This document shows, one piece after another, positions 16,777 through 25,997 of a DNA stretch of 64,000 nucleotides; the stretch's first letter is position 1, and every line of letters begins with the position of its first letter. Source of the DNA: Rufibacter ruber. Lineage in GTDB: Bacteria > Bacteroidota > Bacteroidia > Cytophagales > Hymenobacteraceae. The DNA lies in assembly GCF_001647275.1 (NCBI RefSeq), contig NZ_LRMM01000006.1, positions 62,001 to 126,000 of the forward strand, in the 5' to 3' direction. The notes below the pieces were generated by a model. The model did not search any database. It was not told where the DNA came from and saw only the letters and a list, made by a program, of their open reading frames with translations. The translations under genes were made by a program, and so were the position numbers.

Positions 16777-16880
16777 TGCAAGTCAACTAAAGGTGAAACG
16801 ATGGTAGAACCGAAAGATTTTTAGACAGTGCCTACCCCGCTGCAAAATTAAGAATTCTTCTGGCTTGCGGGGTTAAAATA

Positions 16881-16912
16881 AAAAAAGCCTCTGCCACCTT
16901 GGTGGCAGAGGC
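16881..16912 (-). terminator. Terminator of the POT transporter gene
   Basis: Perfect 12-bp stem GCCTCTGCCACC / GGTGGCAGAGGC with a 2-base loop, followed on the minus strand by seven T residues, 22 bases after the transporter's stop. Confidence 0.9.
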
Positions 16913-16933
16913 TTCCCTAAGGAGTGAAGCTAA

Positions 16934-18517
16934 CTATTCAATACCGTGCATTTTTCTTTTCAAGGTTCCGTTCAAACCTAACATTACCAAGCCGGCCAAA
17001 ATAGGCAGGGCGGTGAAGATCAGGAAGAAGGTTGTGATAGAATACGCCTCGGTGATTTTATCAATATAAGATCCCGTCCAACCGGCCAACGTGTTCGCAA
17101 CGAAGTTGGCAACAAACCAGATACCGAACATTAAGCCTACCAGACGCGCAGGAGACAGTTTGCTCACATAAGATAAACCTACCGGCGAGATGCACAATTC
17201 ACCCAGGGTATGGAAGAAATAAGCCAAGATTAGCCAAATCATACTCACAGAGGCGGTTTTGGCACCCTGCGGAATATCAAGACCTCCAAATGCCAATATC
17301 CCAAAACCTAACCCCAGGAGGAATAAACCAATGGCAAATTTCACGGGAGCAGATGGGTTGTATTTGCTTTCCCAGATTTTGGAGAAGAGCGGGGCACAGG
17401 AAATGATAAAGAACGAGTTCAGGATCTGGAACCAGGACGCCGGCACCTCGGTCGCATCAGAGATGAACTCTCTCCTCAGCATCCAGATGATGATACCCCA
17501 GATTATGACAAAGCTGGTACCCAGAAAAAGGTTTGAAAAAGGAATACGGCTGTACGTCTCCTTAAAGAGATTCCAGAGAACAACAGTCAGAATGAGCATA
17601 GGCACTACCACCAGAATAGCATTGGCCCATTTAAAGAGGTTAGCACTGTCTCCCTGCAACAGGCGGTTGGTATAGTCTTTGGCAAAGATGGTCATAGAGC
17701 CACCTGCCTGCTCAAAGGCCATCCAGAAGAAGATCACAAAGAAGGCGAGCACAGAGATCACAATCAGCCTGTCCCTAACAATATGAGCGGGTGCCTCTTC
17801 TGCTTTGGCAGCTGCGGCACTTCCTGAGTCTAACAGTGTTTTGGGGGATAATCCAATGTTCCCGAATAATTTCTTGGAGAAGGCAAACTGCAACATGCCA
17901 AACAGCATAAAGATACCCGCCAAACCAAAGCCCCAGCTCCAGCCTACTTTCTCGCCAATGTACCCGCAAAGAAGAATGCCCAGGAAAGCGCCTGAATTAA
18001 TCCCCATATAGAAGATGGTATAAGCCGCATCTTTCTTTTCTGGGTTCTTTGTATACAGCTGACCCACCATGGTTGAAATATTTGGTTTAAACAACCCGTT
18101 CCCTAAAATGATCAGGACCAAACCAATGTAGAAGAAAACTTCTGTTTCAACAGCTAAGCTGGCATGGCCCAGAGTCATCAGCAATGCGCCCAGAATAATG
18201 GCCGTGCGGTAGCCGGTAAACCTGTCTGCAATAAAACCGCCAATAATAGGAGTAAGGTACACCAAGCCTGTATAAATACCGTACAGTTGCAAGGCAGAAT
18301 CCCTCTCCCATGCCCATCCGCCGTCTGCCAGGGAGGAAGTTAGAAAGAGCACGAATAAAGCCCGCATCCCGTAGTAGCTAAAGCGTTCCCACATCTCTGT
18401 AAAAAAGAGTACGAACAATCCGCTGGGGTGCTTTTTCCCAAGATTCATTTCTTGCTCGCCATACGGAATATTATGCTTGCTGACTTGATCAGTAAGTGGA
18501 TGATCTTTTTCAGACAT
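16934..18517 (-). CDS. POT/PTR family proton-coupled oligopeptide transporter
   Basis: 527 residues with about 12-14 membrane helices. Takes up di- and tripeptides with protons across the inner membrane. Seen: FTEMWERFSYYGMRALFVLFL (the ExxERF-Y motif for proton coupling), GGFIADRFTGYRTAIILGALL, the PTR2 signature FYMGINSGAFLGILLCGYIGE and LGELCISPVGLSYVSKLSP. Transcribed alone, with its own terminator. Upstream 200 bases are shared with the divergent pckA gene. Confidence 0.95.
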   Translation of the reverse strand: MSEKDHPLTDQVSKHNIPYGEQEMNLGKKHPSGLFVLFFTEMWERFSYYGMRALFVLFLTSSLADGGWAWERDSALQLYGIYTGLVYLTPIIGGFIADRFTGYRTAIILGALLMTLGHASLAVETEVFFYIGLVLIILGNGLFKPNISTMVGQLYTKNPEKKDAAYTIFYMGINSGAFLGILLCGYIGEKVGWSWGFGLAGIFMLFGMLQFAFSKKLFGNIGLSPKTLLDSGSAAAAKAEEAPAHIVRDRLIVISVLAFFVIFFWMAFEQAGGSMTIFAKDYTNRLLQGDSANLFKWANAILVVVPMLILTVVLWNLFKETYSRIPFSNLFLGTSFVIIWGIIIWMLRREFISDATEVPASWFQILNSFFIISCAPLFSKIWESKYNPSAPVKFAIGLFLLGLGFGILAFGGLDIPQGAKTASVSMIWLILAYFFHTLGELCISPVGLSYVSKLSPARLVGLMFGIWFVANFVANTLAGWTGSYIDKITEAYSITTFFLIFTALPILAGLVMLGLNGTLKRKMHGIE

Positions 18518-18650
18518 AAAAAAAGAGTTGTTTGAATAGTAAGTGATGTTACAAAGAAGGTAAATATACCATATTCAGAATAGACACACAAAATTTACCC
18601 CCGCCTGTGCAACTTTTGCGTAAAAAAGATAACATGTGTTAGTTTTTTTA

Positions 18651-18658
18651 TAATTTTG
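18651..18658 (+). promoter_or_regulatory. Candidate -7 element (TAATTTTG) of the pckA promoter
   Basis: Exact TAnnTTTG match 60 bases before the pckA ATG, in an A/T-rich divergent region. No certain -33 element. Confidence 0.45.
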
Positions 18659-18717
18659 TCAGCTGAAAAGGAAAATAACGCTTTCGGTTTAAGAAATTAA
18701 AAATAAATACTTCCTTT

Positions 18718-20331
18718 ATGAAAGAATTTGGCAACAAACGGACCGGTATGGATCTTAGTAGTTTAGGGATTACAGAAGCCAAAGAAATTCTTTGGAATTT
18801 GACTCCAGCAGAGTTGGTTGAGGCGGCTCTACAGAACGGCGAAGGGTTCTTAACTGACACTGGGGCTTTGATGTGCGATACCGGCAAGTTTACCGGCCGC
18901 TCCCCCAAAGACCGCTTTGTGGTGCGGGATGAGAACACCCAGGATTCAGTATGGTGGGGTGATGTGAACATAGCCTTTGAACCAGCCAAATTTGATGCCC
19001 TTTACCAGAAGATGGTGGCCCACCTCTCTGGCTGTACCCTTTATGTGCGGGATGCCTATGCCGGCGCCCATCCAGAATACCGGTTGAACCTTCGTATTGT
19101 CAATACCCAAGCTTGGCATAACCTCTTCTGCAACAATATGTTCCTGCGGCCTTCCGCCAAAGAACTTGAAACCATCACTCCTGATTTCACCATTATCTGT
19201 GCCCCTGAGTTTGAAGCTGATCCAGCCGTAGACGGAACCAGACAGGCCAACTTTGCCATCATCAATTTCAGCCGCAAGATGATCCTGATTGGGGGTACGG
19301 GTTATGCCGGTGAAATGAAGAAAGGCATTTTCTCAGTCTTGAATTACCTCTTACCGCATGAGAAAAACACCCTCTCAATGCACTGTTCTGCCAACGTGGG
19401 CAAAGACGGTGACACCGCTATTTTCTTCGGATTATCTGGAACGGGCAAAACGACGCTTTCTGCCGACCCTGAACGCGGTCTCATTGGCGATGACGAACAC
19501 GGCTGGACCAAAGACAGTGTCTTCAACTTTGAAGGCGGCTGTTACGCCAAAGTGATTGACCTGACCCGGGAAAAAGAGCCCCAGATCTGGGATGCCATTA
19601 AGTTTGGGGCAATTGTAGAGAACACCCGTTTTATAGAGGGCACCCGCACCGTTGACTACACAAACAAATCAGTCACGGAGAATACCCGTACCGCCTACCC
19701 TATTTATCACATTGAGAATGCCGTTGAACCGTCACGGGCCGGTATTCCCAAAAATATCTTCTTCCTGACGGCAGATGCCTTTGGGGTGCTGCCTCCTATC
19801 TCCCGCCTGAACAAGTGCCAGGCCATGTACCACTTTATCTCTGGCTATACAGCCAAAGTAGCCGGGACAGAGGTGGGGGTTACAGAGCCACAGACTACCT
19901 TCTCGGCTTGTTTCGGGGCCGCTTTCCTGCCACTCCACCCTACCCGCTACGCAGAGATGCTGGGTAAGAAAATGACAGAAAACAATGTGAATGTGTGGCT
20001 GGTGAATACGGGTTGGACAGGTGGTGCCTACGGAACCGGGTCCCGCATGAAGCTTAGCTATACCCGGGCCATGATCACTGCTGCCCTTAACGGTGCCTTA
20101 GACCAGGTTTCTTTTGTGAAACACCCTGTATTTGGAGTGGAGATGCCAGAAAGCTGCCCACACGTTCCGGCCGACATCCTGAACCCGCGCAACACCTGGT
20201 CTGACAAAGAGGCCTATGACCACAAGGCTAATGAATTGGCCCGTTCATTTATTAAAAACTTCAGCAAGTATGCTGATTTCGCAAACGATGAAATACTAGT
20301 CGGCGCCCCTGAGGTGGCGGTTGAGGTATAA
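18718..20331 (+). CDS. pckA: Phosphoenolpyruvate carboxykinase (ATP)
   Basis: 537 residues, standard for the ATP-dependent enzyme that converts oxaloacetate to PEP in gluconeogenesis. Seen: TGRSPKDRFVV, the P-loop (kinase-1a) GLSGTGKTTLSADP, kinase-2 LIGDDEHGW, metal-site region EGGCYAKVIDL, and the substrate loop NTGWTGGAYGTGSRMKL. The start ATG at 18718 lies behind a TAnnTTTG element. Monocistronic, with a terminator downstream. Confidence 0.97.
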   Translation: MKEFGNKRTGMDLSSLGITEAKEILWNLTPAELVEAALQNGEGFLTDTGALMCDTGKFTGRSPKDRFVVRDENTQDSVWWGDVNIAFEPAKFDALYQKMVAHLSGCTLYVRDAYAGAHPEYRLNLRIVNTQAWHNLFCNNMFLRPSAKELETITPDFTIICAPEFEADPAVDGTRQANFAIINFSRKMILIGGTGYAGEMKKGIFSVLNYLLPHEKNTLSMHCSANVGKDGDTAIFFGLSGTGKTTLSADPERGLIGDDEHGWTKDSVFNFEGGCYAKVIDLTREKEPQIWDAIKFGAIVENTRFIEGTRTVDYTNKSVTENTRTAYPIYHIENAVEPSRAGIPKNIFFLTADAFGVLPPISRLNKCQAMYHFISGYTAKVAGTEVGVTEPQTTFSACFGAAFLPLHPTRYAEMLGKKMTENNVNVWLVNTGWTGGAYGTGSRMKLSYTRAMITAALNGALDQVSFVKHPVFGVEMPESCPHVPADILNPRNTWSDKEAYDHKANELARSFIKNFSKYADFANDEILVGAPEVAVEV

Positions 20332-20360
20332 AGCTTTTTTTAATTACTTCCTTCACTTAA

Positions 20361-20392
20361 TAAAGCCTTCCATTTAGTGGGAGGCTTTTTTT
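20361..20392 (+). terminator. Terminator after pckA
   Basis: AAAGCCTTCC / GGGAGGCTTT stem (one G-T pair) with a 6-7 base loop, running into seven T residues. Confidence 0.85.
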
Positions 20393-20408
20393 ATAATAAG
20401 GCACAACC

Positions 20409-20451
20409 TTTCTGTTTTTGGCTTATTTTTGGAAAAACGGCTCCAAAACAG
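20409..20451. repeat. Intergenic palindrome, copy 6
   Basis: TTTCTGTTTTTGGCTTATTTT left and CGGCTCCAAAACAG right, partly decayed. It ends only 6 bases before the rsmE start codon, so it would be part of that gene's 5' leader. Confidence 0.75.
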
Positions 20452-20457
20452 CAACCT

Positions 20458-21171
20458 ATGCATCTCTTTTATACACCAGACCTTGCGCCAGACGCCCAGG
20501 AATACACCTTGTCTGAAGAGGAATCCAAGCATTGCTCCAAGGTGCTGAGACTGGGAATGGGTGATCAGGTAACGCTTGTAGATGGCAAAGGCGGCTTCTA
20601 TACCGCTGAGATCACAGAGGCCACTGCCAAAAAGACCAGGCTTCAGGTAGTACATAGACAGATGCAGTTTGGTCAGCGCCCTTACTCTATTCACGTGGCG
20701 GTGGCGCCCACCAAAAATATGGACCGCATGGAGTGGTTTGTAGAGAAAGCCGTAGAGATGGGCATTGATGAGATCACTTTCCTGCAGTGTGCCCGCTCTG
20801 AAAGGAAAGCACTGAACCTGGACCGGATTGAGAAAATTGCCGTCAGTGCCATGAAGCAGTCCTTGAAGGCTTATCTTCCAAAGCTCAATGGCCTAATACG
20901 TTATAAGGAGTTTATCCAGAATAACCACCACGGTGATAAGTTTATTGCCCATTTGGTAGAAGGCCAGGAGCGGCAGGCGCTTTCAAAACGTATCACGGGG
21001 CAGGGTGAATTTCTGGTTCTTATTGGTCCAGAAGGAGACTTCACCCCAGAGGAGGTAGAACAGGCTTTACAGGCAGGTTTTGCCCCTGTCACCCTTGGCT
21101 CCAGCCGCCTCCGCACTGAGACGGCTGCCCTGGCTGCCTGTCATACCATACATGTCCTACTGGACGTTTAA
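20458..21171 (+). CDS. rsmE: 16S rRNA (uracil(1498)-N3)-methyltransferase RsmE
   Basis: 237 residues. SPOUT-family methyltransferase for m3U1498 of 16S rRNA. N-terminal PUA-like domain (SEEESKHCSKVLRLGMGDQVTLVDGKGG), then the knotted SAM domain with TKNMDRMEWFVEKAVEMG, LIGPEGDFTPEEVE and LGSSRLRTETAALAA. The long open frame starts at 20377, but its first 27 residues are translated palindrome repeat (typical FCFWLIFGKTAPKQQ), so the ATG at 20458, where homology begins, is the start. The hairpin lies directly before it and could affect initiation. Confidence 0.95.
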   Translation: MHLFYTPDLAPDAQEYTLSEEESKHCSKVLRLGMGDQVTLVDGKGGFYTAEITEATAKKTRLQVVHRQMQFGQRPYSIHVAVAPTKNMDRMEWFVEKAVEMGIDEITFLQCARSERKALNLDRIEKIAVSAMKQSLKAYLPKLNGLIRYKEFIQNNHHGDKFIAHLVEGQERQALSKRITGQGEFLVLIGPEGDFTPEEVEQALQAGFAPVTLGSSRLRTETAALAACHTIHVLLDV

Positions 21172-21356
21172 CATTGTAGAGCCTTTCTACACTATAGATT
21201 TATATGTGACCATTAGGGGCAACATTCACCTGAGGTGTTTTTGGGCCTGGTGACAGCGCTGCATAGGTGGTGATTGGATGAGGGCAGTTATATACCAAAC
21301 TTTCAGCCTGTAAATTAAAAATGGGAATAGGGTCCCTGGCTTTTTTACTGAATACA

Positions 21357-22022
21357 ATGCACAAACAGCTTATACTTCTTTCGCTACTTTTACTTCTGGG
21401 CTGCAGTACCGGGTGGGCGCAACGGTCCAGCTTTGCCATAGCCCGTCTTAAGTATGGCGGCGGCGGCGATTGGTATGCCAATAAAACCGCTTTGCCCAAC
21501 CTCATTACTTTCTGCAACCGGGAATTGAAGGCCAATATCAAGCCACAGGAAGAAAGTGTAGAGCCCGGCAGCCCTGAGATCTTTGACTACCCTTTTGTGC
21601 ACATGACGGGCCACGGGAACGTGGTATTCACAGAAGCAGAGGTTCAGAACCTGCGCAAGTACCTCACCAGCGGGGGCTTTCTGCACATTGATGACAACTA
21701 CGGCCTGGATAAATTTGCCCGGCGGGAAATGAAAAAGATTTTCCCCGATCTTGATTTCATTGAGCTTCCCTTCAACCATCCGGTGTACCACCAGAAATTT
21801 GATTTTCCCCGTGGCCTGCCTAAAATACATGAGCATGACAACAAGCCCCCGCAAGGCTTCGGGATCATCTACCAGGGGCGACTCGTGTGCTTCTACTCCT
21901 ATGAGAGTGATCTGGGAAACGGCTGGGAAGACCAATCAGTGCATAATGATCCCATAGAAAAGCACCAGGCGGCTCTACGCATGGGCGCCAATCTGATATC
22001 GTATGCGTTGACTAGCTTTTAG
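21357..22022 (+). CDS. DUF4159 domain protein, exported
   Basis: 221 residues. Signal peptide MHKQLILLSLLLLLGCSTGWAQ (possible lipobox LLGC, or SPase I cleavage after AQ), then a DUF4159 domain: FAIARLKYGGGGDWYANKT, LITFCNRELKANI, FVHMTGHGNVVFTEAEVQNLRKYL, GGFLHIDDNYGLD, and the end IEKHQAALRMGANLISYALT. DUF4159 proteins have a glutamine-amidotransferase-like fold and often sit with MoxR/BatA systems in Bacteroidota; here no such neighbours exist. Function unknown. Start chosen at the ATG just before the signal peptide. Confidence 0.85.
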   Translation: MHKQLILLSLLLLLGCSTGWAQRSSFAIARLKYGGGGDWYANKTALPNLITFCNRELKANIKPQEESVEPGSPEIFDYPFVHMTGHGNVVFTEAEVQNLRKYLTSGGFLHIDDNYGLDKFARREMKKIFPDLDFIELPFNHPVYHQKFDFPRGLPKIHEHDNKPPQGFGIIYQGRLVCFYSYESDLGNGWEDQSVHNDPIEKHQAALRMGANLISYALTSF

Positions 22023-22172
22023 CTTTAAACATGTCCAGAATTCATTTCCAGCTTCTTTAGGTTTAAGCCAACTACTCATAAACCCCATCCATCACTAGGG
22101 AGGTTAAAAGTGTAAGAGTCTTCTTCTGCCTCTCAGGCGAAAACCTGTGTTTATGTCATAAGGCGAAGCGTG

Positions 22173-22213
22173 TTTCTGTTTTCGGGCTGTTTTACAGAAA
22201 ACAGGCTAAAAAC
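22173..22213. repeat. Intergenic palindrome, copy 7
   Basis: TTTCTGTTTTCGGGCTGTTTT left and AAAACAGGCTAAAAAC right; the right core has lost pairing with the left core. Confidence 0.8.
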
Positions 22214-22309
22214 GCCTGCTTAAATGCGCCTCGCCAGAAACCGTACCTTTAAATCTACCAGGTGGCTTTTCTTTAAAGCTATTTCATTGTTGACGCAGTA
22301 GACCTCTCC

Positions 22310-22351
22310 TTCTGTTTTACACCTGATTTCAGAAAAATGGCTCATAAACAG
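22310..22351. repeat. Intergenic palindrome, copy 8 (degenerate)
   Basis: TTCTGTTTTACACCTGATTTC and AGAAAAATGGCTCATAAACAG keep the layout of the family but pair poorly. Taken as a decayed copy because of its place between two good copies. Confidence 0.45.
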
Positions 22352-22483
22352 CGTTGCCGGTTGGTTCCTTCTTCAGCTTTTGGGCAGGTCAAAATGAGAA
22401 TTCTTTCCTTGTTCCTTTGGAGCCGTTAGGAAGGTCTTAATGTCTCTGGCCCCAGTATACGCTTATGCCTTTAGATAAAAGTG

Positions 22484-22529
22484 TTTCTGTTTTGAGGCTG
22501 TTTTCTGGAAAACAGCCTCAAAACAGAAA
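22484..22529. repeat. Intergenic palindrome, copy 9
   Basis: Perfectly paired arms with core GAGGC / GCCTC, a compensated variant of the usual GGGGC / GCCCC. Confidence 0.9.
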
Positions 22530-22654
22530 TTTTGTCTAAAACCGAAAGTTGGGGCAGTTAGTATCGCTCACGTTTAACATGGATAAAGCTGAAAAAGTAT
22601 CAGATTCCTGAACGGGGACTCTCTACTTGCATGCTCATGCTGGTGAAACCACAT

Positions 22655-22685
22655 AAAAAAAGCCCAGCAAAAAATGCTGGGCTTT
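22655..22685 (-). terminator. Terminator of the thrS-infC-rpmI-rplT operon
   Basis: AGCCCAGCA / TGCTGGGCT stem with an A-rich 5-base loop; on the minus strand it is followed by seven T residues, about 25 bases after the rplT stop. Confidence 0.9.
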
Positions 22686-22706
22686 CATATGTATAGTCAG
22701 GAAAGT

Positions 22707-23051
22707 CTATTTCACTTTCTCAACAATTCCAGTGAACGCTTCAGGATGATTCATTGCTAAATCAGCCAAAACTTTACGGTTCAGGTTGATGTTTGCTTTT
22801 TTCAGACCGCCCATCAACTGGGAGTAAGAAAGGCCGTTTATACGGGCAGCAGCGTTGATACGTTGGATCCAAAGCGCACGGAAGTCTCTCTTCTTCACTT
22901 TTCTGTCGCGGTACGCGTACAGTAAGCCTTTTTCTACCGCGTTTTTAGCTACGGTCCAAACGTTTTTTCTACGACCAAAGTACCCTTTGGCCAATTTCAT
23001 GATTCTCTTTCTCTTGTGGCGGGCCGCCACGGTGTTTACCGATCTAGGCAT
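22707..23051 (-). CDS. rplT: 50S ribosomal protein L20
   Basis: 114 residues: [32 protein letters not shown] and the end with [12 protein letters not shown] and [10 protein letters not shown] are clear L20. Binds 23S rRNA early in assembly of the large subunit. Last gene of the thrS-infC-rpmI-rplT operon; in other bacteria L20 represses translation of rpmI and itself, but no such leader was identified here. Confidence 0.98.
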   Translation of the reverse strand: MPRSVNTVAARHKRKRIMKLAKGYFGRRKNVWTVAKNAVEKGLLYAYRDRKVKKRDFRALWIQRINAAARINGLSYSQLMGGLKKANINLNRKVLADLAMNHPEAFTGIVEKVK

Positions 23052-23136
23052 TTCTACTTTTTTTTGGGGCTGGTGATTTCGGTTTAATACTTAGGTACCA
23101 GTTCCCGATGAAACAATTTGTTAAAAATTGAATGGG

Positions 23137-23331
23137 TTAAGACGCAAGCATTCTCAACACATTGGCGTGGTCAGCTTCGCTTACCAGTCCGGTGTGCGTA
23201 AGATTTCTCTTCTGCTTGGTGGTCTTCTTGGTCAGGATGTGGCTTTTGAAGGCGTGTTTACGCTTTACTTTGCCAGTTCCTGTCAGGGTGAATCGCTTCT
23301 TAGCCCCTGATTTGCTTTTCATTTTTGGCAT
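23137..23331 (-). CDS. rpmI: 50S ribosomal protein L35
   Basis: 64 residues: [24 protein letters not shown] and the C-terminal [21 protein letters not shown], classical L35. Small basic protein of the large subunit, between infC and rplT as in most bacteria. Confidence 0.97.
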   Translation of the reverse strand: MPKMKSKSGAKKRFTLTGTGKVKRKHAFKSHILTKKTTKQKRNLTHTGLVSEADHANVLRMLAS

Positions 23332-23355
23332 TTGGGTGTATATAAAGTGTACTGG

Positions 23356-23910
23356 TTATTTCTTCACTTTCGGGCCCAGGAACAGGAACATCCGTTTCCC
23401 TTCCAGCTTAGGCAACTGTTCTACTTTGGCTACTTCTTCCAAGGCCTGGGCAAATTTGAGTAACAGCATCTCACCGCGTTCTTTGAAGACAATGGTACGG
23501 CCCACAAAATGTACGTAGGCTTTTACCTTGGCACCCTCTGCCAGGAACTGGCGGGCGTGCTTCAGTTTGAATTCAAAGTCATGGTCATCTGTGTTCGGCC
23601 CAAAGCGGATCTCTTTCATCACCACTTTGCTGGTTTTGGCCTTCATCTCCCGCTGTTTCTTCTTCTGCTCGTATTTAAACTTGGAGTAGTCAATAATACG
23701 GCAAACCGGAGGATCAGCCTTAGGGGAAATTTCCACCAGGTCCAGGTTTTGCTCCTGCGCCAAACGGCGCGCCTCTTCAATACTGTAAATACCAGGCTCC
23801 ACGTTCTCGCCCACTACCCTCACTTCTCTTAAACCGGTAATGCGCTGGTTGATTCTGTGCGCTTCTTCAACCTTGCCACGTGGCACGTAGCGTCTATTAT
23901 TCGTAGAAAT
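23356..23910 (-). CDS. infC: Translation initiation factor IF-3, with ATT start codon
   Basis: 184 residues from the ATT at 23908-23910. IF-3 keeps 30S subunits free and checks codon-anticodon pairing at initiation. N-terminal domain [58 protein letters not shown]-terminal domain [41 protein letters not shown] plain start search gives the GTG eight codons downstream, but the reading frame continues to an ATT preceded at the right distance by AAGGAGGT (23917-23924), a rare full Shine-Dalgarno for this phylum. An AUU start is the known autoregulatory device of infC in other bacteria: IF-3 rejects its own start codon when abundant. Confidence 0.93.
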   Translation of the reverse strand: MSTNNRRYVPRGKVEEAHRINQRITGLREVRVVGENVEPGIYSIEEARRLAQEQNLDLVEISPKADPPVCRIIDYSKFKYEQKKKQREMKAKTSKVVMKEIRFGPNTDDHDFEFKLKHARQFLAEGAKVKAYVHFVGRTIVFKERGEMLLLKFAQALEEVAKVEQLPKLEGKRMFLFLGPKVKK

Positions 23911-23916
23911 AGTTGT

Positions 23917-23924
23917 ACCTCCTT
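23917..23924 (-). promoter_or_regulatory. Strong Shine-Dalgarno (AAGGAGGT) before the infC ATT start
   Basis: Eight-base match to the anti-SD of 16S rRNA, six bases before ATT. Most genes in this window have no SD, so its presence here supports ATT as the true start. Confidence 0.8.
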
Positions 23925-23996
23925 AATTAAGGTTTCACAATCAGGGTGCGAATATCGCATAAAACCCCGTAAAATAAAAGTAATTCTCTATAATTT

Positions 23997-25934
23997 TTAT
24001 CCTAACAAGTCTGCCAGCACCGCTTTGAAGTTATCTACAAAGGCATCTACCCGCATATTGCCCATGTCACCAAGGCCATGCTTACGCACGGAGACAATCT
24101 CATTCTCCTGCTCCTTCTCCCCTACAATGAGCATGTACGGCACTTTTCCAACTTCGGCATCCCTGATTTTACGGCCAATCTTCTCGTCACGGGTGTCTAC
24201 ATGGCCTCTTATATCCTGCTCGGCCAGCTGGTCTAACACTTTTTGGGCGTAGTCATGGTATTTCTCAGAGATAGGCAGAATGGCTACCTGCTCCGGGCTC
24301 AGCCACAGCGGGAAGTGCCCCCCGCAATGCTCAATCAAAACCGCCACAAAGCGTTCCAAGGAACCAAAAGGTGCGCGGTGAATCATGACCGGACGGTGCT
24401 TTTCATTGTCTGAGCCAATATACTCCAACTGGAAGCGCTCCGGCAAATTGTAGTCCACCTGAATGGTACCTAACTGCCATTTGCGGCCCAAGGCATCTTT
24501 CACCATGAAGTCCAGCTTAGGTCCATAGAACGCAGCCTCGCCCAACTCGGTTACGGTGCGCAGGCCTTTCTCTTCGGCGGCTTCAATGATGGCGCGCTCG
24601 GCTTTCTCCCAAACATCATCTGATCCAATGTATTTGGTTTTGTTCTCAGGGTCCCGCAAGGAGATCTGGGCCGTATAATCTTCAAAGCCCAGCGCCCTGA
24701 AGACATAGAACACCAGGTCAATTACTTTCTTGAACTCCTCTTTCACCTGGTCTGGGCGGCAGAAAATGTGGGCGTCATCCTGGGTAAAACCCCGCACCCT
24801 GGTCAAGCCATGCAGCTCGCCGCTCTGCTCGTACCGGTACACCGTCCCAAACTCGGCCAGCCGCACCGGAAGCTCTTTGTAGGAGCGCGGGCGGGTCTTA
24901 TAGATTTCGCAGTGGTGCGGACAGTTCATGGGCTTCAGCAAGAACTCCTCATTTTCATTTGGCGTCTTGATGGGCTGGAACGAGTCTGCCCCATATTTCT
25001 CATAGTGCCCAGAGGTCACATACAGCTCTTTGCTGCCTATGTGCGGAGTTACCACCGGCTGATATCCTGCCTTCTGTTGGGCCCGGCGCATGAACTGCTC
25101 TAAACGCTCACGCAGCATGGTTCCCTTGGGCAGCCACAGCGGTAACCCCATGCCTACTTTCTCTGAGAAGGCGAACAGCTCCAGTTCTTTGCCCAACTTA
25201 CGGTGGTCTCGGCGTTTTGCCTCCTCCAGACGCTCCAGATACTCAGTGAGTTCCTTCTGCTTAGGAAACGTGATGGCATACACCCGGGTCAGCTGCTTAC
25301 TTTTCTCATCACCGCGCCAATAGGCTCCGGCCACGTTCATTAATTTGGCTGCCTTGATAAACCCGGTGTTCGGAATATGGGGGCCGCGGCAAAGGTCAGT
25401 GAAGTTACCTTGGGTATAAAAGGTTATGGAACCGTCTTCCAGCCCTTCCAGGAGGTCTAGCTTATAAGGATCGTTTTTCTCAGTGAAATAAGCAATGGCC
25501 TCATCTTTACTGATAGGTTTGCGCACGAACTCACTTTTCTGACGGGCCAACTCCAGCATTTTCTGCTCAATGGCAGGGAAATCCTCCTGTGAAAGGGTGC
25601 GGTCATCTCCCAAGTCAATGTCATAATAGAAGCCGTTGTCTATGGCAGGGCCAATACCCAGCTTAACACCGGGGTACAGCGCCTCCAGCGCCTCTGCCAT
25701 CAAGTGGGCCGAGGAGTGCCAGTAGGTAGCTTTTCCTTCATCATCATTCCAGGTGAGCAGCTGTACAGAGGCGTCTTGGGTAATGGGGCGCGTCAGGTCC
25801 CACACTGATCCATTTACTTTTACTGCCAGCACGTTGCGTGCCAGCCCCTCACTAATGGATGCGGCAATTTCAATGCCGCTTACGCCCTCCTGGTACTCCC
25901 TGATGGATCCGTCGGGTAAGGTGATCTTAATCAT
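23997..25934 (-). CDS. thrS: Threonine--tRNA ligase
   Basis: 645 residues. N-terminal TGS domain ([20 protein letters not shown]), editing domain with [17 protein letters not shown], and class II core: [15 protein letters not shown], zinc site [10 protein letters not shown], motif 2 [28 protein letters not shown], motif 3 [11 protein letters not shown], and the anticodon domain with [17 protein letters not shown]. First gene of the translation operon, 86 bases before infC; no T-box or operator hairpin seen in front of it, only a palindrome copy. Confidence 0.98.
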   Translation of the reverse strand: MIKITLPDGSIREYQEGVSGIEIAASISEGLARNVLAVKVNGSVWDLTRPITQDASVQLLTWNDDEGKATYWHSSAHLMAEALEALYPGVKLGIGPAIDNGFYYDIDLGDDRTLSQEDFPAIEQKMLELARQKSEFVRKPISKDEAIAYFTEKNDPYKLDLLEGLEDGSITFYTQGNFTDLCRGPHIPNTGFIKAAKLMNVAGAYWRGDEKSKQLTRVYAITFPKQKELTEYLERLEEAKRRDHRKLGKELELFAFSEKVGMGLPLWLPKGTMLRERLEQFMRRAQQKAGYQPVVTPHIGSKELYVTSGHYEKYGADSFQPIKTPNENEEFLLKPMNCPHHCEIYKTRPRSYKELPVRLAEFGTVYRYEQSGELHGLTRVRGFTQDDAHIFCRPDQVKEEFKKVIDLVFYVFRALGFEDYTAQISLRDPENKTKYIGSDDVWEKAERAIIEAAEEKGLRTVTELGEAAFYGPKLDFMVKDALGRKWQLGTIQVDYNLPERFQLEYIGSDNEKHRPVMIHRAPFGSLERFVAVLIEHCGGHFPLWLSPEQVAILPISEKYHDYAQKVLDQLAEQDIRGHVDTRDEKIGRKIRDAEVGKVPYMLIVGEKEQENEIVSVRKHGLGDMGNMRVDAFVDNFKAVLADLLG

Positions 25935-25950
25935 ATGGCAAGTGTATAAC

Positions 25951-25997
25951 TTCTCGTTTTCGGCTTGTTTTTCGCAAAATAGCTAAAAAACAGATTT
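25951..25997. repeat. Palindrome copy 10, overlapping the end of a gene
   Basis: TTCTCGTTTTCGGCTTGTTTTT left and AGCTAAAAAACAGATTT right. The right arm covers the last codons and stop of the TPR lipoprotein gene (stop at 25983-25985), so the element is partly translated. Confidence 0.75.

Larger units (their letters stand above)
22023..22706. other. Gene-free stretch between convergent genes
   Basis: 684 bases with no credible reading frame, no tRNA and no recognisable RNA gene. It carries three palindrome copies (22173, 22310, 22484) about 140-170 bases apart and the rplT operon terminator at its right end. The stretches between the copies show nothing I recognise. Confidence 0.6.

Noticed and set aside
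20377-20457. Longer N-terminus for RsmE
   Set aside because: The extra residues are translated palindrome repeat, and the family homology begins at the ATG 20458.
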